NCBI GenBank assembly: GCA_937928405.1
Contig: CALFWZ010000219.1
Coordinates: 1-33,974 of the forward strand
DNA: 33,974 bases
Direction: 5' to 3'
Source: an uncultured Saprospiraceae bacterium
Lineage (GTDB): Bacteria > Bacteroidota > Bacteroidia > Chitinophagales > Saprospiraceae
Shown here: piece after piece, positions 17,199 to 24,403 of the stretch
How positions within the stretch are numbered: position 1 is the stretch's first letter
Layout of the letters: the number at the start of each line of letters is the position of its first letter
The notes under the pieces: generated by a model
Seen by the model: only the letters and a program-made list of their open reading frames with translations
Database searches by the model: none
Told to the model about the DNA's origin: nothing
Translations under genes and position numbers: made by a program

Positions 17199-17247
17199 GC
17201 CGTTTAAGAACTACTTTATTTTTATTACTGATACTAAATCGAAACAC

Positions 17248-17646
17248 ATGTTCAAATCGAAAAAAGTTAAAACTGTAGTGGGTGGATCAAATAAACCATC
17301 CATTGTTGATACTCCGAGCCAAATTTGCAACAATATTGCCCCTGGAACCCATATAGAAGGAAAATTTATTACTTCTGAAGATTTACGTTTAGACGGCCGC
17401 ATTACTGGCGATATCCTTTGCCATAAAAAATTGGTAATGGGAGAGCATGGCCACATGAATGGAGACGTGGTCTGTGAAGATTCCTCCATTAAAGGTAAAA
17501 TAATGGGGACGCTCAAGGTAAAGGGTTTACTACATCTCTTAGCAACGGCTCGGTTAGAGGGCAAAATAATGGCAAAAAAAATGGTCGTTGACGAAGGAGC
17601 CTCCTATAGTGGAGAATGCTTGATTGGTGAACAACATGTTAAGTAA
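17248..17646 (+). CDS. Bactofilin
   Basis: A 132-aa bactofilin (polymer-forming cytoskeletal protein). After a basic N-terminus (M-F-K-S-K-K-V-K) the core from I-A-P-G-T-H-I-E-G-K-F to Y-S-G-E-C is a run of short beta repeats with regularly spaced Gly and hydrophobic residues (G-R-I-T-G-D-I-L, M-N-G-D-V-V, I-K-G-K-I-M, L-E-G-K-I-M), forming the right-handed beta-helix of this family. Bactofilins polymerise without nucleotide at the membrane and help place envelope-synthesis enzymes. I prefer ATG 17248 to the in-frame ATG 17191, which lies in a hairpin and would add 19 atypical residues. No peptidase (M23) partner is next to it. Confidence 0.88.
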   Translation: MFKSKKVKTVVGGSNKPSIVDTPSQICNNIAPGTHIEGKFITSEDLRLDGRITGDILCHKKLVMGEHGHMNGDVVCEDSSIKGKIMGTLKVKGLLHLLATARLEGKIMAKKMVVDEGASYSGECLIGEQHVK

Positions 17647-17804
17647 TAAAATGCTTAAAATTAGGGTTTCTTGCCAAAAAATTCCGCCATTTTTGGTTGG
17701 CATCGCATCTTTTTATTGAAACATTGAAGTTTTTAAACAACTTCTATCTTGCATTTTAATAAATTTTACTATTATTGCGATAAACAAAATAAAAACCTCT
17801 TCTT

Positions 17805-18407
17805 ATGAGATTAATCATCAACTTAGTATTAGTTGCACTCGTTGGACTACTTATTTACGTACTCTATGGTAGTATCAATGAACCAATCGCTTTCCAAGCT
17901 GAAAAAGCTCGCCGGGAAGGAGCGGTTATCAATCGCCTTATGGATATTCGAAAGGCACAGGAACTATATCGAGAAGTTAATGGAGAATATGCCAAAGATT
18001 TTGACGGCCTAACAAGTGCTATTCGAAATGGACAAATTCCTGTTGTAAAGGTAATTGGTGATCCTGATGACCCTACCAATACGGATGCAATTCGATATGA
18101 TACTACCTTTGTTCCTGCTATGACGTATTTCAAAGAATACGAAGAAATGAGCAAACGTAATATTAATTTAGATTCCTTAAGATATGTTCCATTTACTAGT
18201 GGTCAGCAATTTAATGTTCAAGCAGATACCTTAACTTATCAAAGTACTTTGGTAAATGTGGTAGAGGTTGGGATTAAAAAAGCTGAATTTATGGGGCCTT
18301 ACGCAGATGCTCGTTTCAAACGGTATGATGCATCTTATGATCCTAATAAAACTATTAAATTCGGTACGATGTACGCACCTAACTTATCTGGAAATTGGGA
18401 ACGGTAA
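17805..18407 (+). CDS. Membrane-anchored pilin-like protein, unknown function
   Basis: A 200-aa protein with one N-terminal hydrophobic helix (residues ~4-22) followed by a charged amphipathic helix (Q-A-E-K-A-R-R-E-G-A-V-I-N-R-L, then D-I-R-K-A-Q-E-L-Y) and N-G-E-Y-A-K-D-F-D-G-L. This N-terminal architecture, including the A-Q-x-x-Y ... N-G-x-Y segment, resembles type II secretion pseudopilins, but there is no prepilin-peptidase G-F-x-x-x-E site, so it is a pilin-like fold at most. The rest is unrecognised. It overlaps the DUF3822 gene by 13 bases, so the two are probably translationally coupled. Expected location: inner membrane with the bulk in the periplasm. Confidence 0.6.
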   Translation: MRLIINLVLVALVGLLIYVLYGSINEPIAFQAEKARREGAVINRLMDIRKAQELYREVNGEYAKDFDGLTSAIRNGQIPVVKVIGDPDDPTNTDAIRYDTTFVPAMTYFKEYEEMSKRNINLDSLRYVPFTSGQQFNVQADTLTYQSTLVNVVEVGIKKAEFMGPYADARFKRYDASYDPNKTIKFGTMYAPNLSGNWER

Positions 18408-19252
18408 ACTTCGAAATAGTTGAAAGCAATTTCGTAAAAAAATACACAGACACTTATGACCTATCCATTCTTGTAGGAATGGATAGGTTTTCTTTTTTGG
18501 TTAGTGATCCTCAGCAGAATATACTTTTACTGCGGAGTTATGCTTTTACGCCCCAAATTCCGGGTATGGATCAACTAAGTACTGCTTTAAAAGATATTTA
18601 TATTAAGGACGAATTGCTTAAACAGCCATACCGTACCGTCAAAGTAGGTATCCTCAATCAAAGAAATACGTTAGTTCCAAGTGATCTTTTTACCGCTGAT
18701 AGAAAAGAGGTTTATTTGATGAATGTAGTTCAAAATATCAACGATGATACGCTCAATTTTGACACGTTGAAACCACTTGGGATGGTTAATCTCTATGCAG
18801 CTAATACGGATTTTATCAATCAAATTTACGGCTATTTCCCGAATGCAAGAATTCATCATGCCGCCACCAGTTTGATTTTAGGTTACCGAAAAATTGCTGA
18901 AAATAGAACTGGTAGACAGATATGTTTGAATGTTAGACAAGGTCTTTTACAAATTAGTTTATTTGACAATAAGGAACTTCTTTTCTTTAATAGCTTTATC
19001 TATCAATCTTCACAAGATTTTATTTATTACGTAATGTTGGTTTTTGACCAATTTCAACTCAAACCGGAAGGCAATACGGTGCACATTAGCGGACAGATCA
19101 TCCAAGATTCGGAGATTTATCATTTATTATTTCGATACATTCGACACTTAGAGATGATGCCTGCTCCAGACTATTATAAATTAGGTGCCAAAGGAAGTGA
19201 AATAAAAGACTACCAATACTTTGATCTCTTTAGTCTCAAATTATGCGAATAA
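18395..19252 (+). CDS. DUF3822-family protein
   Basis: A 285-aa protein placed in the Bacteroidota family DUF3822 by its D-L-S-I-L-V-x-M-D-R-F-S-F-L-V-S-D opening, the L-L-R-S-Y-A-F segment and its position directly before rsmD. The middle and C-terminal part (I-S-L-F-D-N-K-E-L-L-F-F-N-S-F ... V-H-I-S-G-Q-I-I) has strand and glycine patterns reminiscent of actin-fold proteins such as PilM; that is inference. The start is uncertain: TTG 18395 keeps the conserved opening but overlaps the upstream gene by 13 bases, while the first ATG (18479) would cut into it. It overlaps rsmD by 10 bases. A terminator-like hairpin lies inside the 5' end. Confidence 0.7.
   Translation: MGTVNFEIVESNFVKKYTDTYDLSILVGMDRFSFLVSDPQQNILLLRSYAFTPQIPGMDQLSTALKDIYIKDELLKQPYRTVKVGILNQRNTLVPSDLFTADRKEVYLMNVVQNINDDTLNFDTLKPLGMVNLYAANTDFINQIYGYFPNARIHHAATSLILGYRKIAENRTGRQICLNVRQGLLQISLFDNKELLFFNSFIYQSSQDFIYYVMLVFDQFQLKPEGNTVHISGQIIQDSEIYHLLFRYIRHLEMMPAPDYYKLGAKGSEIKDYQYFDLFSLKLCE
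18459..18498 (+). terminator. Terminator-shaped hairpin inside the DUF3822 5' coding region
   Basis: ACCTATCCATTC (18459-18470) pairs perfectly with GAATGGATAGGT (18477-18488) across a 6-base loop and is followed by TTTCTTTTTT. This is a canonical intrinsic terminator 52 bases after the stop of the pilin-like gene, yet it lies within codons that match the conserved start of DUF3822. It may partly end the upstream transcript and reduce expression of DUF3822 and rsmD. Confidence 0.7.
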
Positions 19253-19779
19253 TAGGTGGCCAGTTTAAAGGCCGAAAATTTTACCCGCCGGCCGATAAAT
19301 GGCCCACTCGGCCAACAACAGATTTTGCCAAGGAAGGCCTCTTTAATATTCTGCAAAACCGAATAGATTTAGCATCTATTTCAGTCTTGGATCTTTTTGG
19401 TGGCACCGGATCTCATGGCTATGAGTTTATATCCAGAGGATGCCAAGATGTCACTTATGTCGATAAGTTTGGTCCTGCCGTTAACTTTGTAAAAAAGACC
19501 TCTAAGGAATTAAAGATAGAGGATCATTTTACGGTATTTCGAACGGATGTTTTTCGTTTTATAAAAATGAGTCCTAAAAAATATGATTATATCTTCGCAG
19601 GACCTCCTTACGAATTGCCCACCATCGACACCATTCCTGACGAAATCTTTAAATATGAGCTGCTAAAACCAGAAGGACTCTTTGTCATGGAACATAATCC
19701 TAATCACGAATACCCCAACCATCCGCATTTTAAAGAGGCAAGAAATTATGGTAAAACTATCTTTAGCTTTTTTAAATAA
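19243..19779 (+). CDS. rsmD: 16S rRNA (guanine-966-N2)-methyltransferase RsmD
   Basis: A 178-aa Rossmann-fold methyltransferase that modifies G966 of 16S rRNA in the small subunit. It begins M-R-I-I-G-G-Q-F-K-G-R-K, has P-T-R-P-T-T-D-F-A-K-E-G-L-F-N and motif I V-L-D-L-F-G-G-T-G-S. The catalytic motif IV, usually (D/N)-P-P-Y, reads A-G-P-P-Y here, so the acidic/amide residue is replaced by Gly. The rest of the protein is well conserved and full length, so this is probably a lineage variant rather than decay. It overlaps DUF3822 by 10 bases and is the last gene of that operon. Confidence 0.88.
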   Translation: MRIIGGQFKGRKFYPPADKWPTRPTTDFAKEGLFNILQNRIDLASISVLDLFGGTGSHGYEFISRGCQDVTYVDKFGPAVNFVKKTSKELKIEDHFTVFRTDVFRFIKMSPKKYDYIFAGPPYELPTIDTIPDEIFKYELLKPEGLFVMEHNPNHEYPNHPHFKEARNYGKTIFSFFK

Positions 19780-20114
19780 GTGCCTATTTAAAAATTGGCT
19801 ACTGTAGCTCAAACTAGGTCATTTTTTTATTAATCAAGACATGAAAACAGGAATTTATCTGGATAAATGACAGTTTGAGTAACGCAGCTTAATCAAAAAA
19901 GAGGCAGGTTTAAACCAATATGTTAATTTTAAACAGGCGCTAAATTGGAAGGTGTACTCAAGGGGATATTATCACGCATAATGACATTTTTTTTGTTTCT
20001 TTGCGCAAAACCAGATAATGAGGAATTATTAGTTGTTTTACAGGGTTACTAAGGTAACTTTTAGTAAAGACGTTAAACCTTAAATTATTTGCTGGTAATA
20101 CAAAATAGGATATC
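19780..20114. other. Intergenic region before argS, 335 bp
   Basis: It holds the inverted repeat at 19808-19879 and a near-consensus -7 box TTTCTTTG at 19996-20003 (one mismatch to TAnnTTTG), which would give argS a leader of about 100 bases. A 38-codon open stretch (about 19936-20050) contains G-A-K-L-E-G-V-L but no start codon in a sensible place, so I do not call a gene. Confidence 0.5.
19808..19879. repeat. Imperfect inverted repeat between rsmD and argS
   Basis: CTCAAACT-AG-GTCATTT (19808-19824) pairs with AAATGAC-AGTTTGAG (19865-19879), 15 base pairs with a 2-base bulge around a 40-base loop. The loop holds an ATG at 19841 that opens a 9-codon frame ending inside the right arm. It could be a structured RNA, a terminator scaffold or the ends of a decayed element; there is no decisive evidence. 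Confidence 0.45.
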
Positions 20115-21965
20115 ATGAATTTTACTGAGAAAATTGCTGCCGGTGTACAAACCGCAGTCGCTAAACTATACGACCACGAAGTCGATATCGATAATGTAAT
20201 GATTACCAATACAAGGAAAGAGTTTACTGGTGATTATACTGTTGTAGTTTTCCCTTTTACAAAAGTGGCAAAAAAGAAGCCTGTAGATATTGGACAAGAG
20301 GTTGGAGAAGCACTCAAAGCAGGTCTTGATCTAGTGGCTGATTTTAATGTGGTTAATGGATTTCTAAACCTTTCTATTGATAATGCCTATTGGCTGCAAT
20401 TTTCTCAAGAATTATTTAAAACAGAGAACTTTGGTCAGGCACCAGCAAATGGTAAAAAGGTCATGGTAGAATTCTCTTCTCCAAATACCAACAAGCCGCT
20501 TCATCTCGGTCATATCCGAAATATTCTTTTAGGTTGGTCTTGTGCTCAAATCTTAGATCGAGCTGGTTATGAAGTGATCAAAACACAAATTGTCAACGAT
20601 CGAGGTATTGCTATCTGTAAAAGTATGTTGGCTTGGCAAAAATTTGGAGAAGGAGAAACACCAACTTCTAGTGGGATTAAAGGAGACTTTTTAGCCGGAA
20701 AGTATTATGTCTTATTTGAACAAAAATTCAAAGCAGAATACAAGATTTGGCAGGAGACCACTGTTGCTAAAGAACTCATAAAGGACAACATAAAATCTGA
20801 ACAATCTGAGTCTGATTTTTGGAAGAATTATAAGAATAAGTACTTCAATAATTATAGTGAATTAGGGGAAGAGGCCAAAGCTATGTTGCTAAAGTGGGAA
20901 GACAATGATCCAGCTGTTAGACAACTTTGGTCTACGATGAATAGTTGGGTCTACGAAGGATTCGAAGAAACCTATAAGGCTTTAGGAGTTGATTTTGATA
21001 AATTATATTATGAATCAAATACTTATTTAGAAGGCAAGCGAATTATTGAAGATGGTTTAGAAAAATCGGTTTTCTACAAAAAAGAAGACGGATCAGTATG
21101 GATAGATTTAGAATCTGCTAAGATGGATCAAAAATTAGTGCTAAGAAGCGACGGAACCTCCGTCTATATGACTCAAGACATTGGTACCGCCCAATTACGA
21201 TCAGAGGATTTTGGAATGGATAAAATGGTTTATGTAGTAGGTGATGAACAAGATTATCATTTCAAAGTTTTATTTGAAACCATGAAACGACTTGGTGCTC
21301 CTTATGCTGAAGGTCTACATCATTTATCCTACGGAATGGTAGATTTACCCACAGGAAAAATGAAATCAAGAGAAGGCACCGTGGTGGATGCAGATGAACT
21401 AATTAAGGATGTTGTCGAAGTGGCTCGCCTTAACATGGTGGATAGAAACGAAGTAACTGGTAAAGGGGACGACGAAATGCAGGAGATCATTCGAAGAATT
21501 GGAATGGCTGCTTTGAAGTATTTTATCATCAAAGTGAATCCAAAAAAGAGAATGGTATTTAACCCTAATGAGGCCGTTGATATTCAGGGCCAAACAGGGC
21601 CATATATCCAATATGCATTTGTTAGAGCCAAAGGAGTTTACGAAAAAGCGCTCCAAGAAAATATAAATTTATCTTTAGCGGACAACTATTCTACCCTCGA
21701 ACCCGTAGAAAAAGAGTTGATTTTCCAAATCAGCCAGTATCCAGGATTGGTTTTACAGGCTGCAGAAGGTTACGACCCGTCGATGATTGCCAATTATTGT
21801 TATGGGTTAGCCAAAGGATTTAATAAGCTTTGGCATGAGGTTTCTATCCTTAATGCCGATCAACCAGCAACGATCGCTTATAGGGTAAAACTAAGTAAGC
21901 TGATGAGTGATACGTTGAAAGACGGAATGCAATTGCTTGGAATTGAAATGCCAGACAGAATGTAA
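20115..21965 (+). CDS. argS: Arginine-tRNA ligase (ArgRS)
   Basis: A 616-aa class I aminoacyl-tRNA synthetase that charges tRNA-Arg in the cytosol. The N-terminal ~110 residues form the ArgRS-specific Add1 domain. The catalytic core contains F-S-S-P-N-T-N-K-P-L-H-L-G-H (HIGH motif), Y-M-T-Q-D-I-G-T-A, Y-V-V-G-D-E-Q-D-Y-H-F and the KMSKS equivalent M-K-S-R-E-G-T-V. The C-terminal DALR-type anticodon-binding domain includes I-Q-Y-A-F-V-R-A. Length is normal for the long bacterial form. The gene is probably transcribed from its own promoter in the 335-bp gap upstream. Confidence 0.96.
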   Translation: MNFTEKIAAGVQTAVAKLYDHEVDIDNVMITNTRKEFTGDYTVVVFPFTKVAKKKPVDIGQEVGEALKAGLDLVADFNVVNGFLNLSIDNAYWLQFSQELFKTENFGQAPANGKKVMVEFSSPNTNKPLHLGHIRNILLGWSCAQILDRAGYEVIKTQIVNDRGIAICKSMLAWQKFGEGETPTSSGIKGDFLAGKYYVLFEQKFKAEYKIWQETTVAKELIKDNIKSEQSESDFWKNYKNKYFNNYSELGEEAKAMLLKWEDNDPAVRQLWSTMNSWVYEGFEETYKALGVDFDKLYYESNTYLEGKRIIEDGLEKSVFYKKEDGSVWIDLESAKMDQKLVLRSDGTSVYMTQDIGTAQLRSEDFGMDKMVYVVGDEQDYHFKVLFETMKRLGAPYAEGLHHLSYGMVDLPTGKMKSREGTVVDADELIKDVVEVARLNMVDRNEVTGKGDDEMQEIIRRIGMAALKYFIIKVNPKKRMVFNPNEAVDIQGQTGPYIQYAFVRAKGVYEKALQENINLSLADNYSTLEPVEKELIFQISQYPGLVLQAAEGYDPSMIANYCYGLAKGFNKLWHEVSILNADQPATIAYRVKLSKLMSDTLKDGMQLLGIEMPDRM

Positions 21966-21972
21966 AATAATT

Positions 21973-22007
21973 GTTGAATCGTTGAACCGTGGATTTGTTG
22001 AATTGTT
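21973..22007 (+). repeat. GTTGAATCGTTG / TTTGTTGAATTGTT motif, copy 1 (after argS)
   Basis: GTTGAATCGTTG at 21973-21984 and TTTGTTGAATTGTT at 21994-22007, just after the argS stop. The same two blocks recur after glnS at 23739-23765. The unit has a GTTGAAT(C/T)GTT pattern and is non-coding. Confidence 0.6.
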
Positions 22008-22064
22008 TTTTAACATTCTCTCAAATCTCGGCCCCAATTTCTCAACATTTTAATTTAAAAGAAA

Positions 22065-23732
22065 ATGAGTACAGAAGAAAAGAAAAAACTCAATTTTATA
22101 GAGCAGATCGTGCACAATGATATCGAAATGAACAAGCACGAAGGAAGGGTACACACTCGTTTCCCCCCTGAGCCGAACGGTTATCTGCATATTGGTCACG
22201 CTAAATCTATTTGTTTAAACTTTGGATTGGCTAATTCTTATGGTGGTAAAACTAACTTACGGTTTGATGATACCAATCCAACCAAAGAAGAAACCGAATA
22301 TGTAGACGCCATCAAAAAAGATGTTGAATGGTTGGGCTTTAAATGGGAAGGAACTGAATTATACGCTTCAGATTATTTTGAGGAGTTGTATCAGTTTGCA
22401 GAAAAACTGATTAAAGACGGAAAAGCTTTTGTAGATGATTCCTCGGTAGAGGAAATTCGTGCTATGCGAGGTACACCCACCGTACCTATGACTCCAAGTC
22501 CTAATCGAGATCGTTCGGTAGAAGAAAACTTAGCACTTTTCCGTGGGATGAGAGCTGGAAAATATGAAGAAGGTTCGCGGGTTTTACGAGCAAAAATAAG
22601 TCTGACTTCTCCCAATATGCATTTACGAGATCCAATTATGTATCGGATTTTATTTGCCCATCACCATCGTACAGGGGATGCTTGGTGTATTTATCCAATG
22701 TATGATTATGCCCACGGACAGTCGGATTCTATCGAAAAAATTACCCATTCTATTTGTACCTTAGAATTTGAAAACCACCGACCTTTATACAAATGGTTTA
22801 TTAAACATTTAGAAATTTTTCCTAGTCGTCAAATTGAATTTGCCAGATTGAATCTGAACTATACGGTGATGTCTAAAAGACGTTTGTTGCGTTTAGTAGA
22901 AGAAGGTCTTGTTACCGGATGGGATGATCCTCGGATGCCCACGATTAGTGGTTTGCGAAGACGAGGATATTCTCCAGCTTCGATCCGGAATTTTGCCACT
23001 AGGGTAGGAGTAGCCAAAAGAGATAATGTGATTGATCTATCTTTATTAGAATTTAGTGTTAGAGAGGATTTGAATAAAACGGCCCCTCGAGTGATGGGGG
23101 TTTTAGATCCGATTAAATTGGTGATTACCAATTATCCGGAAGAGAAAACCGAAGATTTAACCATTGTCAATAATCCAGAAGATGAATCAATGGGTAGCCG
23201 GACAATCCCGTTTTCTAAACATTTATACATTGAGCGTACGGACTTTATGGAAGATCCTCCTAAGAAATTTTTCCGTCTCGGCCCTGGCCGCAATGTTCGT
23301 TTGAAGGGTGCGTATATTATCCACTGTGAAGATTTTGTCAAAGACGAAAATGGTGAAGTGAGCGAAGTCCATGCAACGTATTATCCAGATAGTCGAAGTG
23401 GATCAGATACCTCGGGAGTAAAAAGTAAAGGTGTGCTTCATTTTGTTTCGCAAAAAGAGGCAGTTCCGGTGGAAGTTCGGTTGTATGATCGGTTATTTAA
23501 CGTGGAAGCTCCTTTAGGGCATGAGGATAAAGATTTCACAGAATTTTTAAACAAAGATTCTTTAACGGTGATTAAAAATGCGCTGGTAGAACCAAGTTTG
23601 AAAGATGCTAAACCAGGTGATCGTTTTCAGTTTATGAGAATGGGTTATTTCTGTGTTGATCCAGATAGTACGGATGAGCATTTAGTTTTTAATCGAACGG
23701 TGACGCTGAAGGATGGGTGGAAGAAAAAATAA
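22065..23732 (+). CDS. glnS: Glutamine-tRNA ligase (GlnRS)
   Basis: A 555-aa class I synthetase that charges tRNA-Gln directly. R-F-P-P-E-P-N-G-Y-L-H-I-G-H is the HIGH region typical of GlnRS/GluRS, and V-M-S-K-R-R-L at about residues 268-274 is the KMSKS loop. D-D-P-R-M-P-T-I-S-G-L-R-R-R-G is the GlnRS-specific segment after it, which distinguishes it from GluRS. The C-terminal anticodon-binding beta-barrels are complete, and length matches the E. coli enzyme. A GlnRS implies no need for GatCAB in tRNA-Gln formation in this organism. It follows argS after 99 bases. Confidence 0.96.
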   Translation: MSTEEKKKLNFIEQIVHNDIEMNKHEGRVHTRFPPEPNGYLHIGHAKSICLNFGLANSYGGKTNLRFDDTNPTKEETEYVDAIKKDVEWLGFKWEGTELYASDYFEELYQFAEKLIKDGKAFVDDSSVEEIRAMRGTPTVPMTPSPNRDRSVEENLALFRGMRAGKYEEGSRVLRAKISLTSPNMHLRDPIMYRILFAHHHRTGDAWCIYPMYDYAHGQSDSIEKITHSICTLEFENHRPLYKWFIKHLEIFPSRQIEFARLNLNYTVMSKRRLLRLVEEGLVTGWDDPRMPTISGLRRRGYSPASIRNFATRVGVAKRDNVIDLSLLEFSVREDLNKTAPRVMGVLDPIKLVITNYPEEKTEDLTIVNNPEDESMGSRTIPFSKHLYIERTDFMEDPPKKFFRLGPGRNVRLKGAYIIHCEDFVKDENGEVSEVHATYYPDSRSGSDTSGVKSKGVLHFVSQKEAVPVEVRLYDRLFNVEAPLGHEDKDFTEFLNKDSLTVIKNALVEPSLKDAKPGDRFQFMRMGYFCVDPDSTDEHLVFNRTVTLKDGWKKK

Positions 23733-23738
23733 AATGAT

Positions 23739-23765
23739 GTTGAATCGTTGGTTTGTTGAATTGTT
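23739..23765 (+). repeat. GTTGAATCGTTG / TTTGTTGAATTGTT motif, copy 2 (after glnS)
   Basis: The same two blocks as after argS, here separated by one base instead of nine (GTTGAATCGTTG at 23739-23750, TTTGTTGAATTGTT at 23752-23765). The second block also supplies the left arm of the glnS terminator hairpin. Confidence 0.6.
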
Positions 23766-23803
23766 GACTTCATTTTGTAGATTTCAATTCAACAGATTTT
23801 TTT
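23754..23803 (+). terminator. glnS terminator
   Basis: TGTTGAATTG (23754-23763) pairs with CAATTCAACA (23785-23794) across a 21-base loop, followed by GA and seven T residues (23797-23803). It lies 21 bases after the glnS stop and ahead of the small membrane-protein gene. Confidence 0.6.
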
Positions 23804-23833
23804 AAATAAATTCTAATAATTAACTATTGAAAA

Positions 23834-24043
23834 ATGAAATCTTTTAAGAAACTTATTACTACGGTAACCATGTTATTATTAATAGCTAATGTGATGATTG
23901 GCCAAGATTTGGCAGGAGCAACGGAAGAAGTTGTTACTGCACAACCAAGTTGGATCGAAAATCCAATTGGTAGTATTATTGGTTTGATATTGTTAATTGC
24001 CATGTTTGCAGGTATGGCCAAAGTAGCATTAGCGAAAGAGTAA
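23834..24043 (+). CDS. Small membrane protein, 69 aa, unknown
   Basis: I do not recognise a family. The first ~23 residues (M-K-S-F-K-K-L-I-T-T-V-T-M-L-L-L-I-A-N) look like a signal peptide with cleavage near I-G-Q-D. A short acidic stretch (A-T-E-E-V-V-T-A-Q-P-S-W) precedes a second hydrophobic helix (P-I-G-S-I-I-G-L-I-L-L-I-A-M-F-A) and ends A-L-A-K-E. The mature product would be a ~45-residue single-span membrane peptide. Placement between two terminators supports a genuine independent gene with an ATG start. The function is unknown. Confidence 0.65.
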   Translation: MKSFKKLITTVTMLLLIANVMIGQDLAGATEEVVTAQPSWIENPIGSIIGLILLIAMFAGMAKVALAKE

Positions 24044-24070
24044 GAGATTTGGTCATTGCTAAAAGAATGA

Positions 24071-24112
24071 AAAACGTTTACTAAACTTAAGGGTTCAGTA
24101 AACGTTTTTTTT
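24071..24112 (+). terminator. Strong, probably bidirectional terminator
   Basis: AAAACGTTTACT (24071-24082) pairs with AGTAAACGTTTT (24097-24108). The stem continues after one mismatch (AAC/GTT), and eight T residues end the plus-strand copy. A run of five A at the left arm supplies a T-run for minus-strand transcripts, which would fit the former gene whose remnant lies at 24143-24337. Confidence 0.85.
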
Positions 24113-24142
24113 AAGCTAAGCTTAAAAGCGGTATTGCATTTT

Positions 24143-24337
24143 TTATTTTCTTAAAATCATCCTTTTGGTTCCTTATAACCATTGGATTCAAGATAATATA
24201 AATAAACACCTTCACTTAAGTTACCTCCATCAAAAACGACTTGATTGAAAAATTAAATTCCCTATAATCATACTAAGAGAAAGTTTTTGCAAAAGAAAAA
24301 GATTAGTGGTACCTTGGAAAATCCTATTTGCTTTCGG
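24143..24337 (-). pseudogene. Decayed T9SS type A sorting-domain remnant
   Basis: Read on the minus strand, three adjacent frames join into a recognisable T9SS C-terminal domain. Frame 1 (from 24337) contains R-I-F-Q-G-T-T-N-L-F-L-L-Q-K, then S-L-S-M-I-I-G-N-L-I-F-Q-S-S. After a shift at the T-run 24232-24236, frame 2 gives F-D-G-G-N-L-S-E-G-V-Y-L-Y-Y-L-E-S-N-G-Y-K-E-P. After a shift at the A-run 24163-24166, frame 3 gives K-R-M-I-L-R-K and a TAA at 24143-24145. Order, spacing and ending match the family pattern (P-N-P-F-x-G-T-T ... G-N-x-I ... L-S-x-G-V-Y-x-Y ... K-x-M-I-L). The rest of the protein is missing: the divergent hydroxylase gene starts 67 bases further on. Confidence 0.75.
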
Positions 24338-24403
24338 TTACTTTATAAACTAATTTTTAAATACATAGTGTATTAAACACTGATCCGCATTATTAATTTA
24401 GAT

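Noticed and set aside
17191..17247. Upstream ATG extending the bactofilin by 19 residues
   Set aside because: The ATG lies inside a stable hairpin, and the added residues (F-K-N-Y-F-I-F-I-T) do not look like a bactofilin N-terminus; the basic M-F-K-S-K-K start at 17248 does.
17047..17247. A 66-codon minus-strand frame between tsaD and bactofilin
   Set aside because: It crosses the hairpin and the bactofilin leader, has no recognisable features and sits in a divergent promoter region.
19936..20050. An open stretch containing G-A-K-L-E-G-V-L, recalling the end of GNAT acetyltransferases
   Set aside because: Only about eight residues fit, the flanking residues do not match the family, and there is no start codon; too short to call a pseudogene.
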